Part shown: piece by piece, positions 9,837 through 17,853 of the stretch
How the letters are laid out: each line of letters begins with the position of its first letter
Numbering within the stretch: the stretch's first letter is position 1
Assembly: GCF_012113595.1 (NCBI RefSeq)
Contig: NZ_CP050831.1
Span: 6,448,001-6,512,000, forward strand
Direction of reading: 5' to 3'
Length of the DNA: 64,000 nt
Source: Bacteroides faecium
GTDB taxonomy: Bacteria > Bacteroidota > Bacteroidia > Bacteroidales > Bacteroidaceae
Program-made: the position numbers and the translations under genes
The notes under the pieces: generated by a model
The model's input: only the letters and a program-made list of their open reading frames with translations
The model's database searches: none
Told to the model about the DNA's origin: nothing

Positions 9837-10721
9837 ATGGAAACAAAACTTATAAAAAGCGAACTACTGTACATCGAAGAACACCTGTCATGCCAAAACT
9901 ACATGACAACGATTGAAACCGGGTTTAAACTCCTTGAATTTACCGGGAACACAGAATTTGAGGAAGACAATGCAACCAAAAACTATCTCCTGTTCTTTCT
10001 GAAAGGTGATTTCACCATAAGCTGTAACCAGTTCCACAACAGAATATTTCATGCCGGAGACATGATACTAATCCCCCGTTCTTCCCGGCTGAAAGGAATT
10101 GCGGAAACCGGTTCAAGCCTACTCTCCATGTTTTTCGACATGCCTGAAGGAAACTGTGACAAACTCATATTGCAGTCTTTATCAGATATATGCGACAACA
10201 TTAAGTACAACTTTTCACCAATTAAAATACACTATCCGTTGACACCATTCCTCGAAGTGTTAACCTACTGCATCAAGAATGGAATGAGTTGCGCACACCT
10301 GCATGACTTGATGCAACGGGAGTTCTTCTTTCTTTTACGTGGTTTTTATGAAAAACAGGAGATTGCAGCATTATTCCACCCTATTATCGGAAAAGAAATG
10401 GACTTCAAGGATTTTGTCATGCACAACTATAGAAAAGTGGATAATATAGAACAGCTCATCTCACTGTCAAATATGGGAAGAAGCTGCTTCTTTAGCAAAT
10501 TCAATGAAGTGTTCGGCATGACAGCCAAACAGTGGATACTGAAACAAAGGAACCAAAGGATACTGGAAAAAATGACAGAACCAGGAGTATGCATAAAAGA
10601 TGTCATCGAAGAATTGGGATTTGATTCACAAGGCAACTTCAACCGTTACTGCAAACAACATTTCGGATGTACTCCCAAACAGCTGATAGAGCGGTGCCAG
10701 GCTGCAAACCGGACAAGCTAG
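9837..10721 (+). CDS. AraC-family transcriptional regulator (fimbrial switch candidate)
   Basis: A 294-aa protein. The N-terminal half is cupin-like (LLFFLKGDFTISCN, FHAGDMILIPRSSRL); the C-terminal half has two AraC helix-turn-helix units (about 205-285: GRSCFFSKFNEVFGMTAKQW, VIEELGFDSQGNFNRYCKQHFG). It runs divergently from the fimbrial operon and ends shortly before the recombinase gene. The whole gene lies between the two inverted 19-bp repeats, so recombination there would reverse it relative to the fimbrial genes. No consensus promoter is visible in front of it in the present orientation. Control of the fimbriae is inferred from position. Confidence 0.85.
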   Translation: METKLIKSELLYIEEHLSCQNYMTTIETGFKLLEFTGNTEFEEDNATKNYLLFFLKGDFTISCNQFHNRIFHAGDMILIPRSSRLKGIAETGSSLLSMFFDMPEGNCDKLILQSLSDICDNIKYNFSPIKIHYPLTPFLEVLTYCIKNGMSCAHLHDLMQREFFFLLRGFYEKQEIAALFHPIIGKEMDFKDFVMHNYRKVDNIEQLISLSNMGRSCFFSKFNEVFGMTAKQWILKQRNQRILEKMTEPGVCIKDVIEELGFDSQGNFNRYCKQHFGCTPKQLIERCQAANRTS

Positions 10722-10845
10722 CAAGTATTATCCCTATCTGTACAAAATGAATAAATTATTGGACTTTATGATAAATCCTATAATGAAAAATTTAGTTTAC
10801 TTTGCAGCGTGAAAGATATCAAAACTACAGAGAGATTTTAAGATA

Positions 10846-10864
10846 ATCTCTATTACAGAATAGA
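10846..10864. repeat. Right copy of the 19-bp inverted repeat
   Basis: These 19 bases (starting ATCTCTATTACAG) are the exact reverse complement of 9605-9623. The core is ACAG where the left copy has CTGT, which gives the otherwise palindromic site a direction. Just to the right, 10876-10883 reads TATCTTTG on the minus strand, a perfect Bacteroides -7 box pointing toward the AraC gene and the fimbrial operon, though without a clear -33 partner. Confidence 0.7.
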
Positions 10865-10939
10865 TTACAATATTGCAAAGATAAATAAAAATATAATATC
10901 TTCTAATTTCCAACGGATTATATTACAAAGAACATTTCG

Positions 10940-12157
10940 CTAAGATAAATTTGTAACCATACTATTCACCTGATTGAGCATGGACACATCGAAATCCTTT
11001 AAATAGACGCGTGTCATTTCTTCCGAAGTGTGCCCAAGCCCGGCACTAATCACAGAAACCGGAGCTCCATAGTCACGTGCGAGGGTAGCCCAGGTATGGC
11101 GTGCAGTATATGTCGTCAACGGTACTTTAATATCAGCCACAACAGCGATTCTCTTCAAATAACGGTTAATACGTCCCAACGCCAAACGGTACTGTTTGTA
11201 TCCAGAAGCATATTCACCACTTATTATCGGAAAGAGATACTCATTTTCTGTCCCATATTTATCTATCAGAACTTTCATTTGGGGAGATACGACTATACGA
11301 ATCAGCTGTTTCGACTTATGCCGGTAATAGGTCAGCACACCATTACAAATATCGGCTTTCTTCAAAAGGACAATATCAACAAAAGCCATTCCCTGCGCAT
11401 AAAAGCTAAACAGATACAAATCGCAGGCAAACTCCAGTTGCGGTTCATTCGTCAAATCCAAGTCCGCCAGAATCTGCATATCCTTCCGTGACAAAGCGCG
11501 TTTCACAGTCTTCGCCGGACGGGTCTGCGCTTTAGCAAACGGATATTCGCCACGGGGATGATAGCCGTCCACTATCGCCTGGTTATACAAAGAGCGTAAG
11601 TTGCGCAGATAATAACTTATCGTATTGCCGGAAGCACCGTTACTATACAGGAAATCCTCGTATCTCCTGACAAACGCCAAATCAACCTCCGACATCCGCA
11701 CATCGGGGCGACTTATAAATTTTGCCAACGACGAGCGGGTACTCTTGTAGGCCGCAGCCATTCCTACTTTCTTCAGTTCCTGCTTCCGTTCAATCTGCGT
11801 ATTGATATACTGCAATAAATAAAACTGTGGTTTTCCACTTCCAAGGACATTTTGAGCCAGTACATCTTCCACTGTAAATTCTTCCCTTGTCCGTTCAAGC
11901 TGCCTGATCCGTGTATCAATCTGATTACACATCTTCCGCAACTCACGATTCATCTTCACGACTTCTTTAGCTGTAAAAGAAGAACCCGTACCATTAATAA
12001 TCTTCCCTTCCGACTCGTCAAACACTTCTTCTTTCACCCGGTAACCTGTATACAGCAACTTTTTTCTTCGATTGTGGATTACCTGAAATACTAAAGGGTA
12101 ACTGCCATTATTCAATATCCTGCTCTTGTTCAGCATAAGTTTCACTGATGTTATCAT
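10940..12157 (-). CDS. Tyrosine-type site-specific recombinase
   Basis: A 405-aa protein of the Bacteroidota integrase type: N-terminal arm-binding region (about 1-100), SAM-like core-binding domain (about 110-205) and catalytic domain (about 220-400). Visible catalytic elements are R353 in TYTARHTWATLA, H376 in GLGHTSEEMTRVYL and the nucleophile Tyr 385. The position usually holding the first catalytic Arg (in F-x-RGM-x-F) reads YAQGM, Gln 255. A weak minus-strand -7 box (TACTTTTA, 12181-12188) lies just upstream. Relatives in Bacteroides invert promoters of surface-structure operons. Its place beside an AraC gene framed by inverted repeats suggests it inverts that segment. Alternatively it is the integrase of the AT-rich island to the right. 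Confidence 0.9.
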   Translation of the reverse strand: MITSVKLMLNKSRILNNGSYPLVFQVIHNRRKKLLYTGYRVKEEVFDESEGKIINGTGSSFTAKEVVKMNRELRKMCNQIDTRIRQLERTREEFTVEDVLAQNVLGSGKPQFYLLQYINTQIERKQELKKVGMAAAYKSTRSSLAKFISRPDVRMSEVDLAFVRRYEDFLYSNGASGNTISYYLRNLRSLYNQAIVDGYHPRGEYPFAKAQTRPAKTVKRALSRKDMQILADLDLTNEPQLEFACDLYLFSFYAQGMAFVDIVLLKKADICNGVLTYYRHKSKQLIRIVVSPQMKVLIDKYGTENEYLFPIISGEYASGYKQYRLALGRINRYLKRIAVVADIKVPLTTYTARHTWATLARDYGAPVSVISAGLGHTSEEMTRVYLKDFDVSMLNQVNSMVTNLS

Positions 12158-12422
12158 ATCCTGCTTTTTTGTTTGAGACGTAAAAGTACGAAGTTCACCT
12201 TACTTATCAGAACTATTTTCCGCCTGTTACGCAAGAAACAAGAAATGGAATAAAAAGTTTTTTCACTTTAAGAATAGTTATCTAATAAATATAGTTAAAA
12301 TACACGTTCTAGTAATTAGTATATTTTTATTACATAATTTCAATATACATACGCATAAATTAAATATGTACACAGTAAATGATATTTCATTACATAATAT
12401 AAACATTTCTGCTATTCATCCT

Positions 12423-12454
12423 TTTGAAAAATTAGAATATTAGGCATAGCTTTG
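12423..12454 (+). promoter_or_regulatory. Bacteroides promoter for the structured leader and 164-aa gene
   Basis: TTTG at 12423-12426, 20 bases, then TAGCTTTG at 12447-12454, matching TAnnTTTG. The start should fall near 12460, giving a leader of about 260 bases. Confidence 0.6.
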
Positions 12455-12515
12455 TACTATGGATTTTAGGGAGCCGTCCGTTCCTTTAAAAGGAAGAGGT
12501 CATTCCTCGGTGTGC

Positions 12516-12548
12516 AACGGGCCGTTCCTTTTAAAGGAACGGCCCGTT
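12516..12548. repeat. 33-base near-perfect palindrome
   Basis: Arms AACGGGCCGTTCCTTT (12516-12531) and AAAGGAACGGCCCGTT (12533-12548) are separated by one T. It lies in the 5' leader of the 12719 gene and would form a very stable stem in RNA. Related TTCCTTTAAAAGGAA sequence occurs about 30 bases upstream. It is not followed by a T-run, so it is not a simple terminator on the plus strand. Confidence 0.75.
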
Positions 12549-12718
12549 GGTTTTAAAGGAAAAACCAACATCTGTAACCATTTGAATTTCAACTTCTTAC
12601 TGAATTAGAATTCCGTCCCCGCAACCCATGGGATTTTTTCCAACAAACACAACGGAAGCTGCCGCACGAAGCGGCAATCAGTATACAACAAATTTCAACA
12701 ATTCAAAATTCAAATCCC

Positions 12719-13213
12719 ATGGTTACAGTCACGTTTGCCATTAAGCCATATCTGGCGAGGTACATGTATGTCCGCTACGGACAAAGTTTAGAACTTCTAT
12801 CGCACAGCAATCCATCGCCAAGGCTCCCCATTCCAATCCACCTCTCCCACCTCACTCCCATTTATCATTTCTTGCATCAATTATCCGTTCCCCATCCGCA
12901 AGGCGTCTCCTGGAAAGAGACTGGAAATATCACTTTTGTTCTTCCTAGCCCAAGACAGAGCAAGAACCCGGAAATCTACAATTACTTCGGTCAGGACAGT
13001 ATCTTTATTATTGAAAAGGAAATTGAGGTGGAAATGAAAGCGGAGCTTTATTCATTCCTATTGGAAAATAAGTTCAAAAATGGGGTGATGTATATAAAGT
13101 CGATGCATGAGTTTGTGGTAAAGTATGATATGGTGGAGTCGGTGGAAGAGGAAAGTTTGATGAGAGGGTTTCAGAGGTGGAGAAAGAAAATGAAGGGAGA
13201 CTCTAAACTATAA
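12719..13213 (+). CDS. Conserved-looking protein of unknown function (164 aa)
   Basis: Not recognised. The N-terminus (VTVTFAIKPYLARYMYVRYG) is followed by a Pro/His-rich stretch (about 32-62), then WKETGNITFVLPSP and a charged helical C-terminal half ending in basic residues (FQRWRKKMKGD), which could bind nucleic acid. No signal peptide or membrane segment is visible. The ATG lies inside a segment able to pair with two upstream leader segments, so translation may be controlled by RNA structure. It stands alone between the recombinase gene and the Hxs operon. Confidence 0.7.
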   Translation: MVTVTFAIKPYLARYMYVRYGQSLELLSHSNPSPRLPIPIHLSHLTPIYHFLHQLSVPHPQGVSWKETGNITFVLPSPRQSKNPEIYNYFGQDSIFIIEKEIEVEMKAELYSFLLENKFKNGVMYIKSMHEFVVKYDMVESVEEESLMRGFQRWRKKMKGDSKL

Positions 13214-13246
13214 AATCACACCTAATTAAGATTCTTTAAAATAAAA

Positions 13247-13289
13247 CTGTCCCGCTATGCAAACTACTAAAGAGTAAATAGTGGGACAG
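13247..13289. terminator. Hairpin after the 164-aa gene
   Basis: CTGTCCCGCTAT (13247-13258) pairs with ATAGTGGGACAG (13278-13289) with one G-T. It is flanked by A-rich sequence, giving a U-rich end on the minus strand but not on the plus strand. A probable terminator or RNA-stability hairpin. Confidence 0.5.
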
Positions 13290-13436
13290 AAAATAAAGAT
13301 TACTAACAGATTATGTTATTAGAAAAGAATATTCAACAGATACAAGAACCAAAGCTTTTTTACGAGCAACCCAAAGACTTCCATTCCAGTAAATAACCCT
13401 ATCAATAAAAAGAAAGTAAAAAAAACACCGTTCCAA

Positions 13437-13467
13437 ATTGTTTATATCATAGAATTCATTATTTTTG
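13437..13467 (+). promoter_or_regulatory. Promoter of the Hxs operon
   Basis: ATTG at 13437-13440, 19 bases, then TATTTTTG at 13460-13467, matching TAnnTTTG. It lies 30 bases before the first ATG. No other good promoter is seen inside the operon. Confidence 0.6.
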
Positions 13468-13496
13468 CACATTAGATACAGTATAAAAAATAGAAT

Positions 13497-14372
13497 ATGA
13501 CAGATCCACACTCAAACAAACTGAATATATCTACAGAAAAGACCTCTAAAGATAATATTCTTGACACCTTAGAGAAACAATTAAATAGTCTCAAGCAACA
13601 ATATATAGACATACTTAAAAAACAAATTATAATACCTAAAAGAAAAACATATAAAATATCGGGATATTTTACAGCCGAAGTTCTCAATGAACTATACCTT
13701 ATTGAAAATAAGATAGCAATTATAAATAAAGAGTTGGGCAAAGATGACCACACTTGGTGCTCAACTAAAAAACATGAGATACTTAAGCGTTATCATCAAC
13801 CTAGATCCAAACACTTATTCCAAGTGGCATGGAAAATAGGGCTTCCTGTAATCATCCTACTTTGGGGATTAGGTACACTATGCTCATATATAAGTTCAAA
13901 AGATGCTATCGACAAATTTAAGTACTCAATGAATGTAGCTAAAAGCCTTGAAAGCCAAGAAAATTTCAATGAAGCTATGACCACCTATCAAAAAGCAAAA
14001 GACGAATACGACGGTTCCTTTAATAATTCTAGCTATAAACATGAAGCCAAGGAGCATATGATCATCTGCTTTAATATGTTTAAAACAAAGTGTGAGTCAT
14101 TAATAGTTGACGAACACTACAATGAAGCAAAACTACAGATGCACTCACTTCATCAGGAAATTATAAATAAAAATCCTAAAATCGCCGAAGATATAAAATC
14201 TATAACAGATAGGTTATCAGACATCGTTTCAGAAAAGAAAGAACAACTTATACTAAATATTTTCACTAATGGGGGACATTTGGATGTAGAAGGTAAAAAA
14301 TCACTTGCAGAGTTATTAAAATTTGCCCCCGATGACTATTGGTTGATATTTATTAAAAACAAAGAGAAATGA
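13497..14372 (+). CDS. Membrane protein with coiled coil and TPR-like tail, first gene of the Hxs operon
   Basis: A 291-aa protein of unknown family. Residues 20-95 are charged and coiled-coil-like. One membrane segment lies at about 112-131 (VAWKIGLPVIILLWGLGTLC). After it come TPR-like repeats (AKSLESQENFNEAMTTYQKAKDEY, then CESLIVDEHYNEAKLQMHSL). The tail is probably periplasmic, where it could hold or present the exported HxsA protein; that is inference. Its stop overlaps the start of hxsA (ATGA), so the two are translationally coupled. Confidence 0.75.
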   Translation: MTDPHSNKLNISTEKTSKDNILDTLEKQLNSLKQQYIDILKKQIIIPKRKTYKISGYFTAEVLNELYLIENKIAIINKELGKDDHTWCSTKKHEILKRYHQPRSKHLFQVAWKIGLPVIILLWGLGTLCSYISSKDAIDKFKYSMNVAKSLESQENFNEAMTTYQKAKDEYDGSFNNSSYKHEAKEHMIICFNMFKTKCESLIVDEHYNEAKLQMHSLHQEIINKNPKIAEDIKSITDRLSDIVSEKKEQLILNIFTNGGHLDVEGKKSLAELLKFAPDDYWLIFIKNKEK

Positions 14373-15259
14373 AAAAATCATCTAAGAAAATAATTAAATC
14401 AGTACTTTTATCAGCTATCGTTTCTTTATTCCACGCAAATGCTGAAGCCGTCGAAGCCCAAGGATTGTCATTATCACTTGATGACTTAAACAACGGAAAT
14501 AAAAAAGACGAAATGAGTCCATTGAATAATAAGATTTATTATAATGTCTTGAAATTGAAAAAGAATGGTGACCTGACTTTAATCGCTGGACATCGTTCTC
14601 ACTATTCGCATAGATCTAGCGGAGGTGGGGGGCACTATTCCCATTCCTCTCACAGATCTAGTTCGTATGGTGGAAGTTACAGTTCCGGAAGCAGCAATTC
14701 CGGTTCAAGTACTTCATATTCTACTCCTAAAAAAACTTATGCCACTTATTCGTTGGGAGACAGAATTCTCACCAGTGGGTCATATGGTGCTGACGTGACC
14801 AAATTGACTGATTTACTTGTTCTCGCCAAATATTTGAGAAAAAATTGGATAACTCAAAAATCGAACTATTCTCAATTCAATAATCATGTCGTATCTGCTA
14901 TAAAGCGTTTCCAAAAAGACGCTGGACTGAAACAAACAGGAGTAGTAGATGCAACGACAATCTCTCATCTGCAAGCATGGGATACCAATAAAACAACGAT
15001 AGTTTTAGGAATACGGGATTTACAATACATTGATTCTACATCAATTGTTTCGGGAAATGACGTAAGCGAACTAGTAGTATTACTCAAAAAAGCCGGTTAT
15101 GCTCCCGACCCGTCTAAACTTCAATACAGTGGACAACAAGTCATTTTCACTGAAGATATTGCCATGGCTATAAAGATGTTCCAAGCATACAACAGTTTAA
15201 GTGTAACCGGTATCGCAGATGAAAAAACTATTCAGAAACTCCGCTCCAAAATAAAATGA
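14369..15259 (+). CDS. hxsA: HxsA: exported His-Xaa-Ser repeat protein with peptidoglycan-binding repeats
   Basis: A 296-aa protein. It has an N-terminal signal (basic KKSSKK, hydrophobic core, cleavage near AEA, residue 27). Residues 75-97 carry six His-Xaa-Ser triplets: HRS 75, HYS 78, HRS 81, HYS 89, HSS 92, HRS 95, in two groups of three split by a Gly run, followed by a Ser/Gly/Tyr linker. Residues about 138-212 and 230-296 look like two PG_binding_1 repeats (GVVDATTISHLQ and GIADEKTIQKLR). In the Hxs family the repeat region is the presumed substrate of the radical SAM enzymes HxsB and HxsC encoded next door; the chemistry is not established here. It probably ends up in the periplasm bound to the cell wall. 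Overlaps both neighbours by 4 bases. Confidence 0.88.
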   Translation: MKKSSKKIIKSVLLSAIVSLFHANAEAVEAQGLSLSLDDLNNGNKKDEMSPLNNKIYYNVLKLKKNGDLTLIAGHRSHYSHRSSGGGGHYSHSSHRSSSYGGSYSSGSSNSGSSTSYSTPKKTYATYSLGDRILTSGSYGADVTKLTDLLVLAKYLRKNWITQKSNYSQFNNHVVSAIKRFQKDAGLKQTGVVDATTISHLQAWDTNKTTIVLGIRDLQYIDSTSIVSGNDVSELVVLLKKAGYAPDPSKLQYSGQQVIFTEDIAMAIKMFQAYNSLSVTGIADEKTIQKLRSKIK

Positions 15260-15558
15260 AATTATCAGTAGACCGCAATATATACTCGGACAGTTGTATT
15301 TCTAAAACCATTTACTGGTTATCTAAAGACTACACATTCCAGCGGAATCTCATTACAGATACCGAAGAAATAATAGTGGATGCAAAATCATGCCTACCCT
15401 TTGATGAATCAGCTTTTCGAAGTTCCTTTTTCGACAAACTGAACGACTTTAAATTAAGGTGTATCATCGAAGAAGAAACAAAAGACATCCGTACCATTCT
15501 TTATGCAAAAGCTTTTGCTGAATATGATGAACTGACCGAAGATGATTTAAACGAATAA
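15256..15558 (+). CDS. hxsD: HxsD: small Hxs-system protein
   Basis: A 100-aa acidic soluble protein (VDRNIYSDSCISKTIYWLSKDYTF, then EETKDIRTILYAKAFAEYDELTEDDLNE). Length, the pattern of an N-terminal beta strand followed by an IYWL helix, and the position between hxsA and hxsB fit the HxsD family. HxsD is always encoded with the two radical SAM proteins; its role is unknown. By comparison with other peptide-modifying systems it could be a substrate-presenting partner (inference). It overlaps hxsA by 4 bases and lies 3 bases before hxsB. Confidence 0.75.
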   Translation: MKLSVDRNIYSDSCISKTIYWLSKDYTFQRNLITDTEEIIVDAKSCLPFDESAFRSSFFDKLNDFKLRCIIEEETKDIRTILYAKAFAEYDELTEDDLNE

Positions 15559-15561
15559 TAT

Positions 15562-16953
15562 ATGTATAAATTACTGCCATTCAATTTTACCAGAATTGCC
15601 AATAAAGAAGTGCTGATAAATGAATTAGGAGATTTGCTGATAACTCCTGAAGGAACTGTATGCAATATAGTAAATCATTCTCTTGGAGAAAATGACCTTT
15701 ACAAATCATTAATCTCCAATTTTTTTATATCAGAAGACATTATTCCTCCATTATTGGACATATATGCTGAACGATTAAGAGAGAAAAAAAGATTTTTAGA
15801 TGATTTTACAGCACTACACATTTTCGTATTAACATTGAGATGCAATCAAAATTGTATTTACTGTCAAGCATCAAGCCGAAATGAGAGTTGCAGTTCCAGC
15901 ACTATGTCGAAGCAAACAATGGAGTCCGCTGTAAAATTAATGTTTAAATCACCATCCCGATATCTGACAATGGAATTTCAAGGCGGAGAACCTAGTCTAG
16001 AAGCCAACCTATTGAGATTTGGAATAGAAAAAGCTGAAGAAATCAATAAAACGGAACAACGCTATATCAAATATGTACTTTGTACAAATTGCATCAACCT
16101 GACTGAGGACGTTTTAGAAATATGCAAGCAATATAAGGTACTTATTTCAACTTCTCTTGACGGTCCTGCATTTCTGCACAATTCAAATCGTGGCAAATCA
16201 AATAGTTACAAGAAAGTAGTCTCCGGCATATCATTAGCTCGACAAGCTTTAGGGTTTGATCAGGTCTCAGCCTTAATGACAACTTCCGAAAAAGGACTCA
16301 CTTATCCCAAAGAAATCATTGATGAATATGTGAAGTTAGGATTCAAAAGTGTTTTTTTACGAGCTTTGAATCCATACGGATTGGCCTCAGATAATGCAGA
16401 CTGGAGTAAATATACAGATAGATTTATCGAATTCTACAAACAAGCATTCGACTATATCATTGAACTTAACAAGCAAGGAACATTTTTTGTAGAAGAATTT
16501 GCTTCGATAATATTGCGTAAAATGCTCACTCCATTTAGTACAGGATTCGTTGACTTGCAATCACCTGCTGGAATTATAAATTCCGTACTAGTTTACAATT
16601 ACGACAGCTATGTTTACGCCTCCGACGAATCACGCATGCTTACCGAGTTCAACGATTTTACGTTTTGCCTAGGTAGTGTAAACGAGGATTACGAAAACAT
16701 TGTCTATGGCACAAAAGCAAAACAATACGCAAAGATATGGGCAAATGAGATATTAGCGGGCTGCGCTGATTGCGCACTGAAATCGTACTGTGGTGCCGAT
16801 CCTGTCCGAAATTATTCTACACAAAATGATATGTATGGCTATCGCCCTACGTCATTGCTCTGCCGCAAGAATAAAGCAATCATTGAATATATCATATCAT
16901 TAATCATTAACCGGCATGACGAAGTGATGCCACTTTTCAAACGCTGGCTATGA
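15562..16953 (+). CDS. hxsB: HxsB: radical SAM maturase with SPASM-like C-terminus
   Basis: A 463-aa enzyme. The radical SAM cluster motif is C94-x3-C98-x2-C101 (LRCNQNCIYCQAS), followed by EFQGGEPSL (SAM-binding GGEP motif, about 148-153) and STSLDGP. The C-terminus has further Cys residues (CADCALKSYCGADP and a later LLCRKNK), a SPASM-type pattern for extra iron-sulfur clusters used in peptide modification. In the Hxs family HxsB is thought to modify the His-Xaa-Ser protein; product unknown. It is cytosolic, so modification would precede export of HxsA. Its stop overlaps the hxsC start. Confidence 0.88.
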   Translation: MYKLLPFNFTRIANKEVLINELGDLLITPEGTVCNIVNHSLGENDLYKSLISNFFISEDIIPPLLDIYAERLREKKRFLDDFTALHIFVLTLRCNQNCIYCQASSRNESCSSSTMSKQTMESAVKLMFKSPSRYLTMEFQGGEPSLEANLLRFGIEKAEEINKTEQRYIKYVLCTNCINLTEDVLEICKQYKVLISTSLDGPAFLHNSNRGKSNSYKKVVSGISLARQALGFDQVSALMTTSEKGLTYPKEIIDEYVKLGFKSVFLRALNPYGLASDNADWSKYTDRFIEFYKQAFDYIIELNKQGTFFVEEFASIILRKMLTPFSTGFVDLQSPAGIINSVLVYNYDSYVYASDESRMLTEFNDFTFCLGSVNEDYENIVYGTKAKQYAKIWANEILAGCADCALKSYCGADPVRNYSTQNDMYGYRPTSLLCRKNKAIIEYIISLIINRHDEVMPLFKRWL

Positions 16954-17822
16954 TGAACTATCGACCTTTCGACATAAATTCAAATGATAATACATTGTTT
17001 GTTACATCTCAATGCAACAATAATTGTATTATGTGTTGCCAACCCCCAAAACCGATTGACGACATTGACGAATTATATGATTACAATCTTACATTGATTA
17101 AAAATGCTCCTAAAGATATACCTATAATAGGAATATCAGGCGGTGAACCAACTTTGTTAGGGAAAAAATTAATCTCCCTGATAGCTGAAATCAGGAACAA
17201 TCTGCCTAACACAGAAATTCATATGTTAAGCAATGGACGAAAATTCTGCAACGTAGAATTTACGCATGAGATAAAAGAAGTAGCTGGTGATAAGTTAATA
17301 GTTGGAATACCATTGCACTCTGATTATTTTAAAGATCATGATATGATAGCAGGTAAAAAAAATGCTTTTAATGATACAATGTACGGTTTATATAATCTTG
17401 CCTATGAGCATATTTCTATTGAGCTACGTGTTGTGATAATTTCCCTAAACTATAAACGATTGCTTCCTATAGCAGAATTCATACATAAGAACCTACCTTT
17501 TACATCATGGACTGCTTTCATGGGAATGGAATACGTTGGGTATGCAGTTACAAACAGTTCTAAGATTTGGATAGAGCCTATTGAATATATCCATCTGTTA
17601 ACCAAAGCTGTCAAATATCTCGATGAATGGCACTACGATGTAGCAATATATAATATTCCACTATGTTTACTTCCACAGGAATATCACCATTTTGTACCAA
17701 AAAGTATTTCGGATTGGAAAACCAAATATTTGAATATTTGTCAGGAATGCAAAATGAAAGATAAATGTTGTGGACTATTCAGCACATCCATCAAATCGTA
17801 CAACGGATTAAAAGCATATTAG
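16950..17822 (+). CDS. hxsC: HxsC: second radical SAM maturase
   Basis: A 290-aa enzyme. The radical SAM motif is C22-x3-C26-x2-C29 (SQCNNNCIMCCQPP, with an extra Cys 30), then GISGGEPTLLG (about 64-74) and MLSNGRKF. The C-terminus has Cys pairs (NICQECKMKDKCCGLF) that could hold another cluster. It is shorter than HxsB, as expected for HxsC. A second ATG directly follows the first; the first overlaps hxsB by 4 bases. HxsB and HxsC probably act in order or on different residues of HxsA (inference). Confidence 0.88.
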   Translation: MMNYRPFDINSNDNTLFVTSQCNNNCIMCCQPPKPIDDIDELYDYNLTLIKNAPKDIPIIGISGGEPTLLGKKLISLIAEIRNNLPNTEIHMLSNGRKFCNVEFTHEIKEVAGDKLIVGIPLHSDYFKDHDMIAGKKNAFNDTMYGLYNLAYEHISIELRVVIISLNYKRLLPIAEFIHKNLPFTSWTAFMGMEYVGYAVTNSSKIWIEPIEYIHLLTKAVKYLDEWHYDVAIYNIPLCLLPQEYHHFVPKSISDWKTKYLNICQECKMKDKCCGLFSTSIKSYNGLKAY

Positions 17823-17853
17823 AAACAACCCTATATTTAAAATATTATAAGAC

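Larger units (their letters stand above)
12158..12718 (+). other. Intergenic region with promoter and structured leader
   Basis: No gene is seen here. The first half is AT-rich with nothing recognisable. A plus-strand promoter lies at 12423-12454. From about 12460 to the ATG at 12719 runs a leader with several hairpins: GAGG/CCTC near 12505, a 33-base palindrome at 12516-12548 and TGCCGC/GCGGCA at 12659-12675. Two segments are complementary to the start-codon region of the next gene: CTGTAACCAT (12572-12581) to 12719-12728, and ATGGGATTT (12628-12636) to 12712-12720. Confidence 0.6.

Noticed and set aside
14591..14740. The Ser/Gly/His-rich stretch of hxsA as a tandem DNA repeat or CRISPR-like array
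   Set aside because: The repetition is at protein level; the codons vary and there are no equal spacers.
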